From Allacma fusca (Eukaryota > Arthropoda > Collembola > Symphypleona > Sminthuridae), in assembly GCA_947179485.1 (NCBI GenBank), contig OX359245.1, forward strand, positions 65,087,067 to 65,151,066: 64,000 bases of DNA, written 5' to 3'. Under the pieces are notes generated by a model that worked only from the letters and a program-made list of their open reading frames with translations, searched no databases and was not told where the DNA came from. This document shows positions 47,879 through 59,094 of this stretch, piece by piece; the first letter of the stretch is position 1, and each line of letters begins with the position of its first letter. The position numbers were made by a program, and so were the translations under genes.

Positions 47879-50271
47879 CCACATCCACAAATTTACATAT
47901 TTGTTTTAAAGAGTCTAATCTCTGCGCAGACGAGCTAGATTCGCTACAAACCTTTAAAACTAACCCTTCAACATCCATTGATAATTTATTGCTGGCATAT
48001 TTCACAGCGTTGTGTATAATGTGATATTTGCAATTAGCAGCAACAATTGATGGATTTTCTTCCTGGAATTTCTAAAACACATAATTTTGGCGGCCGTAAT
48101 TTACGGCCGCATTGTAACAGCAAATATACTGAATTTTTAATCGTCTCCAGATTTTTCGGTTAAAAAAATCTAAACTTTTTTAGTTTCAGCACCTGCTTTC
48201 TCTAGGTTTTTAGGAACTTTACATGTGAGATTTAACAAACCCAAATTCTTCATACTTCACAGAGAAAGTCGCTTTACACACTAAAATCCTAGCAGGGGTC
48301 TGGTTATCCTTGCCATTTCGACGTAACCAATTTTTTGAATTGACAACCTCTTCCCATATAGAATTGTAATACCTAGACTTTTTTAATTATTACCTGATGC
48401 TTAAGGGATTTTGTTACACTTGTAATCACATTTTAATGATTTTATTAGCTTTATGTAGATGTTCTCGTTTGAATCGAGCTCCTCTAGAACGAAATATTTT
48501 ATTTTTATCTTAAAAACTCAATAATCTTCATAACTTTTTGAGCTCAACGTTTCCGGGACATTTACGTGTCCCGGAATACACCCTTCCGGGACACGGGACA
48601 ACGACTGTCATTCCGGGACTGTCCCGGGCATTCCGGGACGTCTGGGAACCCTATTGTGAATTCATCTGTTAATGCATAAATACGGTCAAACAAAATCACT
48701 ACGAGAAGAATTTAACGTAAATGTCGTAAGTTGAATCCGAGTATTTTAACTTTTGTAATACATTCGATAAAATTATGAAGACCGCAAAAAATCCAATGGT
48801 GTACCGTGCACCCATGAAATCCCGGAATTTTCGGATCACTTCAGGTGGCATCACATCTCTGTAAACCCAATGAAAACAAATACTTACAGTTCTTTATTTT
48901 GCATCAAAAGGCTTATATGGGTATAAATCTCTGCTCTGGTTTCCCCCAATGTGTAATCCGAATACAGCGGAGAAGCAAACATTAGTAACTTCCATAACTT
49001 TTAAACTTTTTTATTTGCTTCATTTGACTGCATAAACATTTGCATTTTTCGAATGCTGCACCTTCTATCTTCAGTCGGAGTTAATCACATGCCTTCAGGC
49101 AGTACTTTGAAGGTATTCTCGCTACAATGGGTGGCTGTAAAAATGATATTTGCATATGAAAGGGTTTTTGCCCGCCTATTCAACCGTTTAACCTCCGAAA
49201 ATTATTCTCTGGACACAACTATCAAAAATATCTTGCACTTGCTATATCTTTCCAACGTACTGGCGTATGGACATCCGACCTTTACCGATAACAATCCATG
49301 GCTCTATTTTCCTACCCTACTATAAATCTTTTAATATAAGTTCCACTTTCCTGCACATGCAAACAAAGTTTGCCCAAATCAGTGCAGTGCACAGATTTTG
49401 TCCGTACAAGTCATGTTGGACATGAGGAATGCGGGCATGGGTAATGCGACAGAGTACAAACAGCTCACAAAATTACATTTCAATATCGATATCGGTATAT
49501 CGACTGTTTTCCTCTAGGAGAAAATAACGGCTGTAAATTCAGGTAAGAAAATTGTGTTTCTGTTCCCGCGAACATTTTCAAAATGGCTTTCATATTTAGG
49601 CCGATTTGATAATAATATATTTTCGTGTAATTTAAGCAAATGTCATTTCATGAATTATTCAAAATTGAAATGAGACATCCCAAGGAAATTCTATGAATTT
49701 TGGTGAACGTTTTCTTGATTCGAGTATGCATATCGTATTGAGAATCCTATGTTCGGTATCATCAAATAGAAAATACTTACAAGATAAACTTCATAAAACG
49801 AGTAGATCCTGGAATGTAAATGTGCTCTTTTCCACGCAGTACTCCCTCCACGATTTCCGAAGCCACAAATTCCGGCGTCAATAAAGCATTCAAAAACGTG
49901 TACCTACTAAGGAAGTTACAAAATATTCAGGTTATTATTTTTTTGAACTGAAAACAATAACTGAAGTTTAAATATGCTTCCAGCATAATTAATGCAACGT
50001 AACACCAAATGTAGTTTGAGATTAGCAGCAAAGTTCGTGGATACTCCAGCTGGATAAACAGTAGTGAAGGTAATGTTTGGTTTTGAGGGCCAAACTCGAA
50101 TTTCCTCTTTAACACTCTCAACGTAGCCATCCACAGCGCACTTAGAAGCGCAGTAGACTGCCAAGGAAGGGGCACTCAAAAATGCAACAACCGAGCACGT
50201 CGAAACTACATGACCAACTCCCTTCTCAATCATGGAGGGTAAGAATTCCCTCAAAGTCCAACACTGTGATA

Positions 50272-51243
50272 CAAAGATGGGCCCCTTGCCTACATCTAGG
50301 CCCTTTTATAGGCAAACGTTCTAGGGAGGAAGCAAAAAAACAAGAATCTAGGCTAGGATATAGGCAAGGTTCAATGGGATTTAGGTGCAAATAAAATATT
50401 ATAGGAAGTTTGGAGAATAAATATAGACACCTAGGAAATTTGGGCTAAGGGCTTCATAAATAAATATAATATGAAGGGGGCAGATATGCTCCTGATGCTG
50501 ACATGCCGAGTAGGAGTATAGTCATGCAACTGATGCACTGAATAATAAGACGTATGCATAAAATTTCGAAGAGGAATATCGTCGGCTAAATTCTAAAAAG
50601 TACCATTTTCATTTGCGAACCCGTTTGAAAAGCATAGGTTGTGAAATGAAAATGGTACTTTTTATAATTTAGCCAACGATATATAAGGTTGCATTGGGAA
50701 ATCCCTACCTTTTATACTACAACAAAATAGAAATGGTTGTAAAAATGCGGAGAAGTAAAGCATGTTATAGCACGATTGTTAGGACATCTGGTCTACAATG
50801 ATGTAGCAAATTTTCAGCGTGGAACAAACCAACAGACCAACGTAGCAATAAATAAATATAGTATTATTAAGTACAGGATATTTGGGCACATGAGGGTTTT
50901 CGGTTTTCTGTAGGGACTTTAAGGGTGTACTTATACAGGGAAGCAGTAGTTTTGAAATTCCTAATAGAGTATAGTTGCATGATAGTCCCAAAAGGACTAT
51001 TATAAGAACATTTATAGAGATATATGTAGGTAGGCATCTCCCTGTTTCCTATATTACATGCAGGAAGGAACTTCGTGTTGCTTTAGCCTTTATAGGATTT
51101 AAGGAAGGCGTTTCGATGAACATTTCCTTAAAAGGGGGAGATAACTTGACGAGGATTATAATTATAGGCAAATAGGGAGGCGCATTATGTTAGTTTAATT
51201 ATAGGAAGGAAATAGTCTAGGTGAATTAAAAGACCCATCTTTG
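50272..51243. mobile_element. Non-autonomous hAT-like element in SDR exon 3 (972 bp)
   Basis: A perfect 8-bp duplication CTGTGATA (50264-50271 and 51244-51251) brackets inverted ends CAAAGATGGG. The body has many TATAGG, TAGGCAA and AGGAAG words. A 101-bp palindromic MITE is nested at 50579-50679. Confidence 0.9.
50579..50679. mobile_element. 101-bp palindromic MITE, copy 2
   Basis: Same length and nearly the same sequence as the copy at 41409-41509, flanked by TA. Again nested inside a hAT-like element. Confidence 0.88.
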
Positions 51244-52009
51244 CTGTGATAGTATATTCACTCCGAAAACTTTTTCAATTACTTCCGGCTCTAATTTCCA
51301 TGACGCCATTTGTTTACCAGCTATTCCAGCATTGTTGAAGAGCATTTGTCACATCTCCAATCTCTTCACGAATCTTTATAGAAATAATACGACTGTAAGG
51401 ATTAGGACAAAGCCGATATACTTAAGATGGAATTTACGAAAAGAAATAAATACTTGAGAGAATTTGTTACGTATTCACGTTCAAAATTATCATAAAGCAT
51501 GAAATTAAAGTCACAACATTTTTTTATCCCAGTAGGCATAAAAAACATTGTATGAGTCCACTTTACCTTCTGGGCTGCTTTTTGGACCTGCTCACAGTTA
51601 CTAACATCAAATTTAAAAGCATGCACATTCTTCACACCTAAGGCCTTCAACTCTATGACCGTCTCCAAATTAGTTGATTCAATCACATCCCAAATGATAA
51701 TTGTAAGATTTTTTTCTTTTTCAGCCAGCTTGCGGCAGACTAATCGTCCGATCCCGTTTGCTCCACCCGTAACCTTGTATTGGAAATTATATTCCTTGTT
51801 ATTAACTCGAATAGTATTAGTATTTTAATATATGGTAGTTGCAGATTTTTTTATCTTACAAGGATGACTTCATCCTGGATGTTTTTAGGTTCACTGGGGA
51901 TTACCATCCTAATAACGTTCCAAATTTGCAGTACCACTGCAAGAATTACTAGATAAAGTAACTCAAATGGAAACAGAAACTTGACTTGTAAAGATTTCGA
52001 GATTGCCAT

Positions 52010-53654
52010 TGTTAGAGTAAACGTGTGTGCATGTCGAGAGCTTAAGGCCGACAGTCAATTTAACAGTTTTAAAGTCTGTATTGTGGAGTGTACTTATTTC
52101 CTTGAAGCTGTTGTGAACAAATATATTAGCGTAGTATGAGGAGAAGTTGCTGAACAACTCCAATAATTTTTGTCAAGGGGAAACCTTTCGCTCTGTTCTT
52201 ACAGGTCAAACTCACAATTCTATGTTCGTTGGGAACTGTATGCGTTTATCAAGCATACAATCGAATTTGTGAATTGTGCGAGTGTCGTATCGAAATAAAA
52301 ATATTGTAATAAACTATATAGTCAATAAAATAATTATTAATTGCTATATTCAGCAGAGGATATTTTCTGTAAGTGGACGTTATTGGCAGTGATGGATAAC
52401 CGAAAATTTGGGTTTACGTTAACTACTCAAACGTTAATGACAGACCAAATTCGGTTTTCGTTTTCGTTATTAGTGTTTTAATAAATAAATTCCAATAAAG
52501 TGTAATATGTAATAAATAATAATAAAGTGGAATATGGTTATAAACGGTTAGCAGTTGGATTCAATAGCGTTAATCGGTTAATAACGGTTAAATGAATACG
52601 AGTGATGAAAAGAATTTTTTCACTACAACCTAAAGCTTCATTAAGCAAGGTTAATAGTTATAATAATTATTAGGACTGGTATTGTTTTTACTAATTTCCG
52701 AAAAATCTTCGTAACCTTTGTTTCCAGCAAACAAAAATATGACTTCATGCAAGTAGTTTCAGAATAAATAAACTGTAGGTAACCAGTAAAAATGGTCTGC
52801 ACCCATTTTCGATCGTGACAACTTGTTCAATCAAAATGAAGTAATAATTGTTGTTTACAATTTGTAACTGAAAATTTCATGCCAAATTAATCGGACGGAA
52901 TTTTAAAAAAGTAAAATGAAATCTAACATGAAAATATGGAACAGTTTATATTTGTTTGCAATTGGATGTTTGTGTATCATTATAAAAAATACATTTAGAT
53001 CATTTATCTTTAATGTTAAAATGACTTGCATTGAACCGTTGTGATGTCCTTAAAGGTGCTTCACATCCGTCGGTAGTTTCCATGCACGTAGTGCAGGAAT
53101 TTTACAAAAAACTCTCAGGTCACCGAAATATATTTTGATGCGTATAATTAGCTAAATATTGCATATATTATTTAAACACGTTTGGCTATTATGCACATGA
53201 TGAAATAAACGCAAATTTCTAAAACAAATCAGTATAAATGTTTTACGATTGCATGAAACGATATTTGGATTTGAGAAACTTAAATCTAATTGTAAGAGAT
53301 GACAGTAAATTGTAGGAGTGACCAGGATTTTCAATAACGGGTAATACCGTTATTGCGACTCGGTTTATGTTATTTTCTGTCCGGCGGTTTCGGTTTACGT
53401 TTAGTTTTTGTTATTTGAGTGGAATATGTTAAACGTTATTAATAATATAATATTAATATAAACGTCTAATTGCTAGTGCAAAGACTCTACGTGGAACACT
53501 GCTAAAGTCTAATTACCTCTCACTGTGCTCGGAATATTAAGGGAAAATTTCAGTTGTGTGAAAGTATCATGCCATTGTAATAGTAATATCAGACAAACAA
53601 AATAATTAAAAAATAAATTTGCCCTCTTCTCAGAGAAAACTCCGCTAAAAGGGG
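52010..53654. repeat. Spacer with AACGGTTA/TTTACGTT word-rich stretch (about 52389-53480)
   Basis: From CAGTGATGGATAACCG at about 52389 the sequence is rich in GGTTAACG, AACGTTAA and CGGTTTACG words at both sides (52389-52600, 53310-53450). This is the style of the other hAT-like elements. I could not find a matching right end or target duplication, so the boundaries are approximate. No gene seen. Confidence 0.4.
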
Positions 53655-53845
53655 TAGGCACTACAAACATTCCAAACTTTTGATCGCTTCCTGGAAATCC
53701 TCAAAAATTGGTTCGTGATGCATAAACTCTCAAAAAGCTGCATGCCTTATTGCGTGTCACTCTTGGATTATAATGCATTGTCTATAAAGAAATGGCCCTA
53801 ACAATGCTATACACACACACAGACAGTCAACAGTGAACGGGTGAC
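53655..53845 (+). pseudogene. Relic of receptor-family exon 3 with misplaced 3' flank
   Basis: 53720-53845 matches the last part of exon 3 (the LRVTLG region through ACAGTCAACAGTGAAC), with indels and a CA microsatellite. Just before it, 53655-53705 matches the 3' flank of C8 (CATTCCAAACTTTTGAT), that is, flank and exon in reversed order. It lies about 14 kb beyond the end of the array. Confidence 0.7.
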
Positions 53846-55302
53846 TTTATAAGATGTTCTGAATTAAAACACGCCCGAGTATTATTTATTTGGTGTTCAG
53901 TAAGCACTTTTTGTACATAAAAGAACCACCTTAAATGGGATTACTCCCCCAGAAAACAAGACTTCAAAAAGAGTATTTATAAATCTACGCCTGTCCTGTA
54001 CAATGTAGGAGTTCAGGGATGAATTTAATTTCAAGGCTATCATAAATTATACCAGAATTTAAAGTACTTGCAAAATCTACGTCGTTCGTATACAACATAC
54101 GGATCTAAATTTCCAGTTATTGGATCAAATTGCGCCAATGTACCATGTTCTTATATTGGTATAAATGTATCTACTGCAATACTTGTGTATACACATCATA
54201 ATTAAATATTTAGTACTGAAAGCAGATTTTGCCCACAATTTGTACTGTAATTAAGATAAAGGTTTACCTACTTGAATTAAGATCATATTCGAATATTTTC
54301 CACATGCACTGGAAATATGGTTTAACATGGTAGAACCCTGACAATGTCATTACGATGTTCTACAAATGACATCTTGATAATTATTTTAAGTTTACGAACA
54401 CTGCAAGAACCCATCCCAATTTCTTATCACTTCAAAACAGTAATTAAAAAATGTTTTGAGGTGACCACGTATTTAACGATTGGCAATACGTGCATGGACA
54501 CATACAGCAGTAATTTACAGCAGTTACAATACAGTTAAAATACAGCAGTTCAGATAGTAATTTTGATTAGCAATTTTACCATGAAAAGTTTGGCTTTTGA
54601 GTGAATATATAAAACCTTAAATTCCCACAAGCGGTAACAACAAGTAATACAAATCATCCACAAATAAATTTTATAGAAGCAAAACCATCTTTTCAAACAC
54701 AAAACTTGAAGAAGACTGAGGGTTTCAGCTAATTAATTCAAATTTTGAGCAAAATTAATTTGATAGAAATTTCCTTATACAATTTACATACTAAAGCGCC
54801 TTACTTTGATTTTGAAATTACAGGCATTAAAGTACGTCCTACACATTTCCTTGACCTTCTCCATGATACTGGCAGTTGTAAATGTAGAACCGATCCCGGG
54901 GCCCTGCAAGGACTGTTCGAACCATGTCCAAGACTCCGGCTCGAAATAACCATATCTGTGGTTAATGCACCCTGATTGTGAATTAATATGTTAATGGGAA
55001 TTTCGAGACTATTTCTGAAGTCCGATTAAATAGATTATGGAAATTTCAAGTAGTCAGAGAATTACACAAATAAATTCAACTACAATAAAAACGCCATTAA
55101 TTAATTCATAATAATTTGGTAAACTTTGCACAAGTAAAAGCGTAGAAATAAATTTGGCTGCTTGATTATGTCTGATATTATGTGTTTAGGTCAAACAGTT
55201 TCAAGACATTTCTTTTTCGCCCAAAAACGTTTAGAAATATTTGCATGACAATTATACCTCACGGTTTGCAAAGAAATACAAACTAAAATTCATACTACTG
55301 CA
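53846..55302. other. ZNF2 3'-side flank of the segmental duplication
   Basis: Homologous from about 54170 to 40245-40849 and 42102-42390. A roughly 200-bp stretch at 54790-54990 is absent from the ZNF1 side. It has higher GC content and an open cysteine-containing frame of unknown origin. Confidence 0.5.
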
Positions 55303-56155
55303 CAGAGCTTCTGCCGGGGACGGGGACGGGACGTCGGGACACTGGACGGACCGGGACGGGACGTCCCCGGGGACAAAATAATTGTCCCCATGTCGTAATC
55401 CGGTCCGGGACGGGGACAAAAAAAATTGTCCCAATTATATTCGGGACGGGACGGGGACAAAAAAAATTGTCCCCATTATATCAGGGACGGGACGGGGACA
55501 AAAACAATTGTTCCCATTATATTCGCGACATTCTTTTTGGTCGTGTATATAACGTGACGGGACGAGCAAGCATAGCAGAACATGGATAACGTTTCAGCTT
55601 TAATGCTCATGAGTAAACTATTCTGTGAACACTATTTCACCGAATGTAAGACATTCGATTTTAGGCTGTAGAAAATGAGGCTTGTTGCTCAAAAAATTCA
55701 GGAAGAATCTTAAAGCCACGATTCTATAAATGTGTTTTTATGTGTTTGGTGTAAATATTGTTTGTACGAAATTTTACTCATGTTCGGATTTTCGGTATGA
55801 GAATGTCGACAACTGTTTTCAGTAATTATCGGGACGGTACAGGAATTTTGTTCACATGCCACGATTTTCAGGACCGGGGACAATATTTTTTTTTAATTTT
55901 GGAGACGGGACGGGGACAACGTTTTTTAAAAATTTTGGGGACGGGACGGGGACAAGATTTTTGTCCCCATGTCCCGACTTTCGGGACGGGACCGGGGACA
56001 ACGTTTTTAAAAATTTTTGGGGACGGGACGGGGACATGGTTTTTGTGCCCGTGTCCCGATTGACGGGACGGGACTGGGGACAAAGGTTTTTAAAAAATAT
56101 CGGGACGGGACGGGACGGGGACGGGACAATAATTTTGTCCCCAATAGAAGCTCTG
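55303..56155. mobile_element. Non-autonomous hAT-like element, GGGACGGGGAC words (853 bp)
   Basis: A perfect 8-bp duplication CTACTGCA (55295-55302 and 56156-56163) brackets inverted ends CAGAGCTTCT. The ZNF1 flank shows the empty site CTACTCCA. Both halves are arrays of GGGACGGGGAC and TTGTCCCC words; open frames through them are artefacts. Confidence 0.92.
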
Positions 56156-56484
56156 CTACTGCATAATTACTAAATACCAGTGCTCTTTACCACTTAATAT
56201 GTAACAACAGTGTTATCCAAACTACGGTATCAAAATCTATTACAGAGACTAATGCAAGAATACAATTACATACAAATAATACATCATTCAAACCAAATAA
56301 TACAATGCAAGGATTGTCTATTCATCATGTATAGCAAGTCTGTTTATATAGACAACGGGTAGTTTATGGTTATACGAATAATGCATGCAGATATCTTTTC
56401 CAGAGCCACAACGATATTTGCACTCCCGGCAAAGATGCATTTCGGAATCCCGATCCTCTGTGAATATTTCCTGTTGATTTCCTA

Positions 56485-57010
56485 CATAGATGCACATTTT
56501 CTGTCGCACTCGCACTCCACCCACACTCAATACATATTGAATGAACTGCACTCATCCTCACACTGGTATGGTAAAATATGTCAAGTCTGCACTCACACTC
56601 GTCCTCATGAGGACAGAAGACTAGAATTTGATACTCGCACTCGCACTCATGAGTGCATTTGATATGTATATATGTATGCATACCTGACTTATCTCACTGA
56701 ACGATTGCGTTTCGTTTTTTGAGTAATTGTACAAAATTGTGCATACATACGATATATACAAGCCTAAAATTAAATTACATTTTTTGTACTAGAGTGCAGA
56801 GTATTGCATTTTTTTAAAAACGAGTGTATATTTTTGTGTTCTCGTCCTCGCACTCATTAATAAACATATCTGTGGCATGTACTCGCACTCATGAATATGA
56901 GTGCACGGTTGTAAAAACATGTACTCGTCCTCAAAGTAAACTCGTGAGTACAATGAGTGCGAGGTGAGTGCGAGTGCTGCACTCTGTCCTCATGAGGATG
57001 TGCATCTATG
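56485..57010. mobile_element. Non-autonomous hAT-like element, GAGTGCGAGT words, in ZNF2 (526 bp)
   Basis: A perfect 8-bp duplication ATTTCCTA (56477-56484 and 57011-57018) brackets inverted ends CATAGATGCACAT. ZNF1 has the empty site (ATTTCCAA). Subterminal arrays of CGCACTCGCACTC and its complement flank a central AT-rich part. Confidence 0.9.
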
Positions 57011-58551
57011 ATTTCCTATAGCCGAGCAACCTCTGAGGTGAAAGATTTCTTCTCCACTTTCTGATGTTACTTCGTCATCCAGATGATTTAAATCTGTCGG
57101 ACGAACAGTTGACAAAACAACGGGGTATTGGAAGACATCAGTTCTATCTGATTCCTTGCTGCTGATGATGCCTGGTATACTTTGTTTTGCAGGATAGGAT
57201 TGAGTCTGACACTTCTGAAGTCCTTCATCAAGATGGGTCTTCTCATGTTCCATCAGAGAAGTACTTCGAGTCGATCTGTAAAAGCAATAGCGGCACTTGT
57301 AAGGTCGTTCTTCGGCATGGCTTCCTTCATGTCGTTTCAAATTAGACATAATAGTAGCAGAGAAGGAGCAATATTGACACTTGTAAGGTCTCTCTCCACT
57401 ATGACATCTTTCATGACGTGTCAAATTAGACATTTGGACTGAAGCGTACGAGCAAATTTTGCACTCATAAGGCCCCTCTCCAGTATGGGTTCTCTCATGT
57501 CGCCTTACATTATGTGGTATTGGTGCTGAGTAAGTGCAGTACCGGCATTTGTAGAGTCCTTCTAGTACAGTATGACATCTTTCATGACATGTCAGAGCAG
57601 ACTTCCTGATCGCAGAGTACGAACAATTTTTGCACTGATAAGGCCTCTCTCCAGTATGAGTTCTTTGATGCTCATTCAAACTAGCCAATCTGATTGAGGA
57701 GTATGAGCAGTATCGACACTTATAAGGTCTCTCTCCAGTATGAGTTTTTTCATGACGTACCAAGGTAAACTTTCTGTTTGAAGTGTAACAGCAATATTGG
57801 CACTTGTAAGGTATTTCTCCAGTATGGGTTCTTCCGTGTCGTTTCAAAGAGGTCACATATCTTGAAGAAAAGGTGCAATATCGGCACTTGTAACATCTCT
57901 CACAGGCACGGATTCTTCCACATACTTTCGAAGATGACCGATGTGCTGCTGCTGAGTACGAGCGATCTCGACTGCATCCTGCATTTTTCTGCTCTTTCAA
58001 AATAGCATCATCCACTGAATTGGATCCGTTAAAGCGGTACCTTCGACGTTTTCGGCTCCGATGGATTCTTTTATGGGTTCCCAAGAAACGTTTTAAGACC
58101 CCAGAGTACGAACATTTGTCACACTTGAATGGCTTCTTCTCCAAATGGACTAGCTCGTGATTTTTGAAGGAATCCCTTTGATGTGTGGAGTAGGAGCAGC
58201 TTCCACACTTAGAAGGCCCTTCCTCCAACTCATTCCTTCTTTGAACTGCCGGGGGAGATTTTTCTCTTGCTGGATCAAATGAGCATATATTTTGATCTGT
58301 ATCTCTATTCTGGTCAAATTCATCGATCATTTTTCTCCGAGTGGATGATGACGCAAAGTTTGGAACATCTGACTTAATTCCTTTGTGGATTTTTTCATGG
58401 ATGATTAAACCACTGCTTAGATTTGTGGAATAAGGACAGTATTGACACTTGAAAGGTTTTTCAACTCTGTGATGTCTTCTGTGAATAATTAGAAACGCCA
58501 TGGCTGTGGTGGAGTAGGAGCAACGTCGACAACTGTACCAATGTTTTTCGG

Positions 58552-59052
58552 AAGATAGAAAACTTGAAACGGGAAAATGAAGTACTAAACAAAATGGTAC
58601 GACGAAATAACTTGCTAATATCCGGACTGGAAGAAGCCCCAAGCGAAACACAGGATCATTTGAAAAACAAAATCAACCGAATCCTACTGGATAACAAAGT
58701 AATCAAGACTCAAGCAACAATTGATACGGCATTCAGAATTGGAAAACCAGGAAAAGGCCCAAGAGTGATAAAATGTAGACTTCTATATCAATCCGAAGCA
58801 GACGAAATACTCTATAACGGCAGAATTCTTAGAACCAAGAACATTTACATTAACGACGACACATCCCCGACGGAGAGTAAGAACAGGTTCCTGATAAGAA
58901 GACAAGTTATGGCAGCCAAGAGGAACGGCGGCAATGTTCAAGACTGGAAGAATTGCAGTGCAACTATAGATGGTGTCAGATATGAAGCCAAACTTGGAAA
59001 ACTGTACAGAGACGGGGTAGAAGTATCCCTGCCCAGTAGAGAGGAAAACTGA
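58552..59052 (+). pseudogene. LINE ORF1, C-terminal part
   Basis: An open frame of 166 codons enters directly from the insertion junction, so the start is lost to 5' truncation. It begins with a coiled-coil-like run (ENLKRENEVLNKM), then RRNNLLISGLEE, as in LINE ORF1 RNA-binding proteins, and ends SREEN. ORF1 proteins bind the element RNA and act as chaperones. Confidence 0.75.
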
Positions 59053-59094
59053 GGAGGAGGCCGCCCTACAACTGCACCTGTACATAAATTATCT

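Larger units (their letters stand above)
47018..48653 (-). mobile_element. Degraded hAT element with transposase remnants (1636 bp)
   Basis: A perfect 8-bp duplication TTGTGAAT (47010-47017 and 48654-48661) brackets inverted ends TAGGGTTCCCA; CCGGGAC words lie beside both ends. The minus strand carries two transposase pieces. The segment at about 47880-48055 reads like the CKYHIIHNAVKYASNKL region, and 47063-47398 is the C-terminal dimerisation domain (PELFNLVLFVLLIPVSN and onward). A truncated copy of another element lies between them, so no full transposase remains. It is the only copy in the window with coding capacity recognisably hAT. Confidence 0.88.
48699..52009 (-). pseudogene. Short-chain dehydrogenase/reductase, SDR16C-like, frameshifted and hAT-interrupted
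   Basis: Would encode an NAD(P)-dependent retinol or steroid dehydrogenase-like enzyme with an N-terminal membrane anchor. Minus-strand exons are 52009-51860, 51773-51567, 51373-51244 resuming at 50263-50004, 49903-49781 and 48858-48699. Removing the element and one extra base gives exactly 343 codons. Motifs are a hydrophobic N-terminus (residues 9-30), TGGANGIGR for the cofactor, FDVSN, NNAGIAG, catalytic YCASK with an upstream Ser, and a PEFVASEIVEGVL tail typical of RDH10/DHRS3-like SDRs. Lesions: one extra base near 51346 before NNAG, and a 972-bp hAT-like element in exon 3. The donor of that exon (GTTACG) is weak, so its edge is tentative. Confidence 0.88.

Noticed and set aside
49053-49325. 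90-codon plus-strand frame as a separate gene
   Set aside because: Lies in the last intron of the SDR gene without splice or similarity support.
55758-56173. Overlapping frames of about 100 codons on both strands
   Set aside because: Translations of GGGACGGGGAC word arrays; no coding signature.
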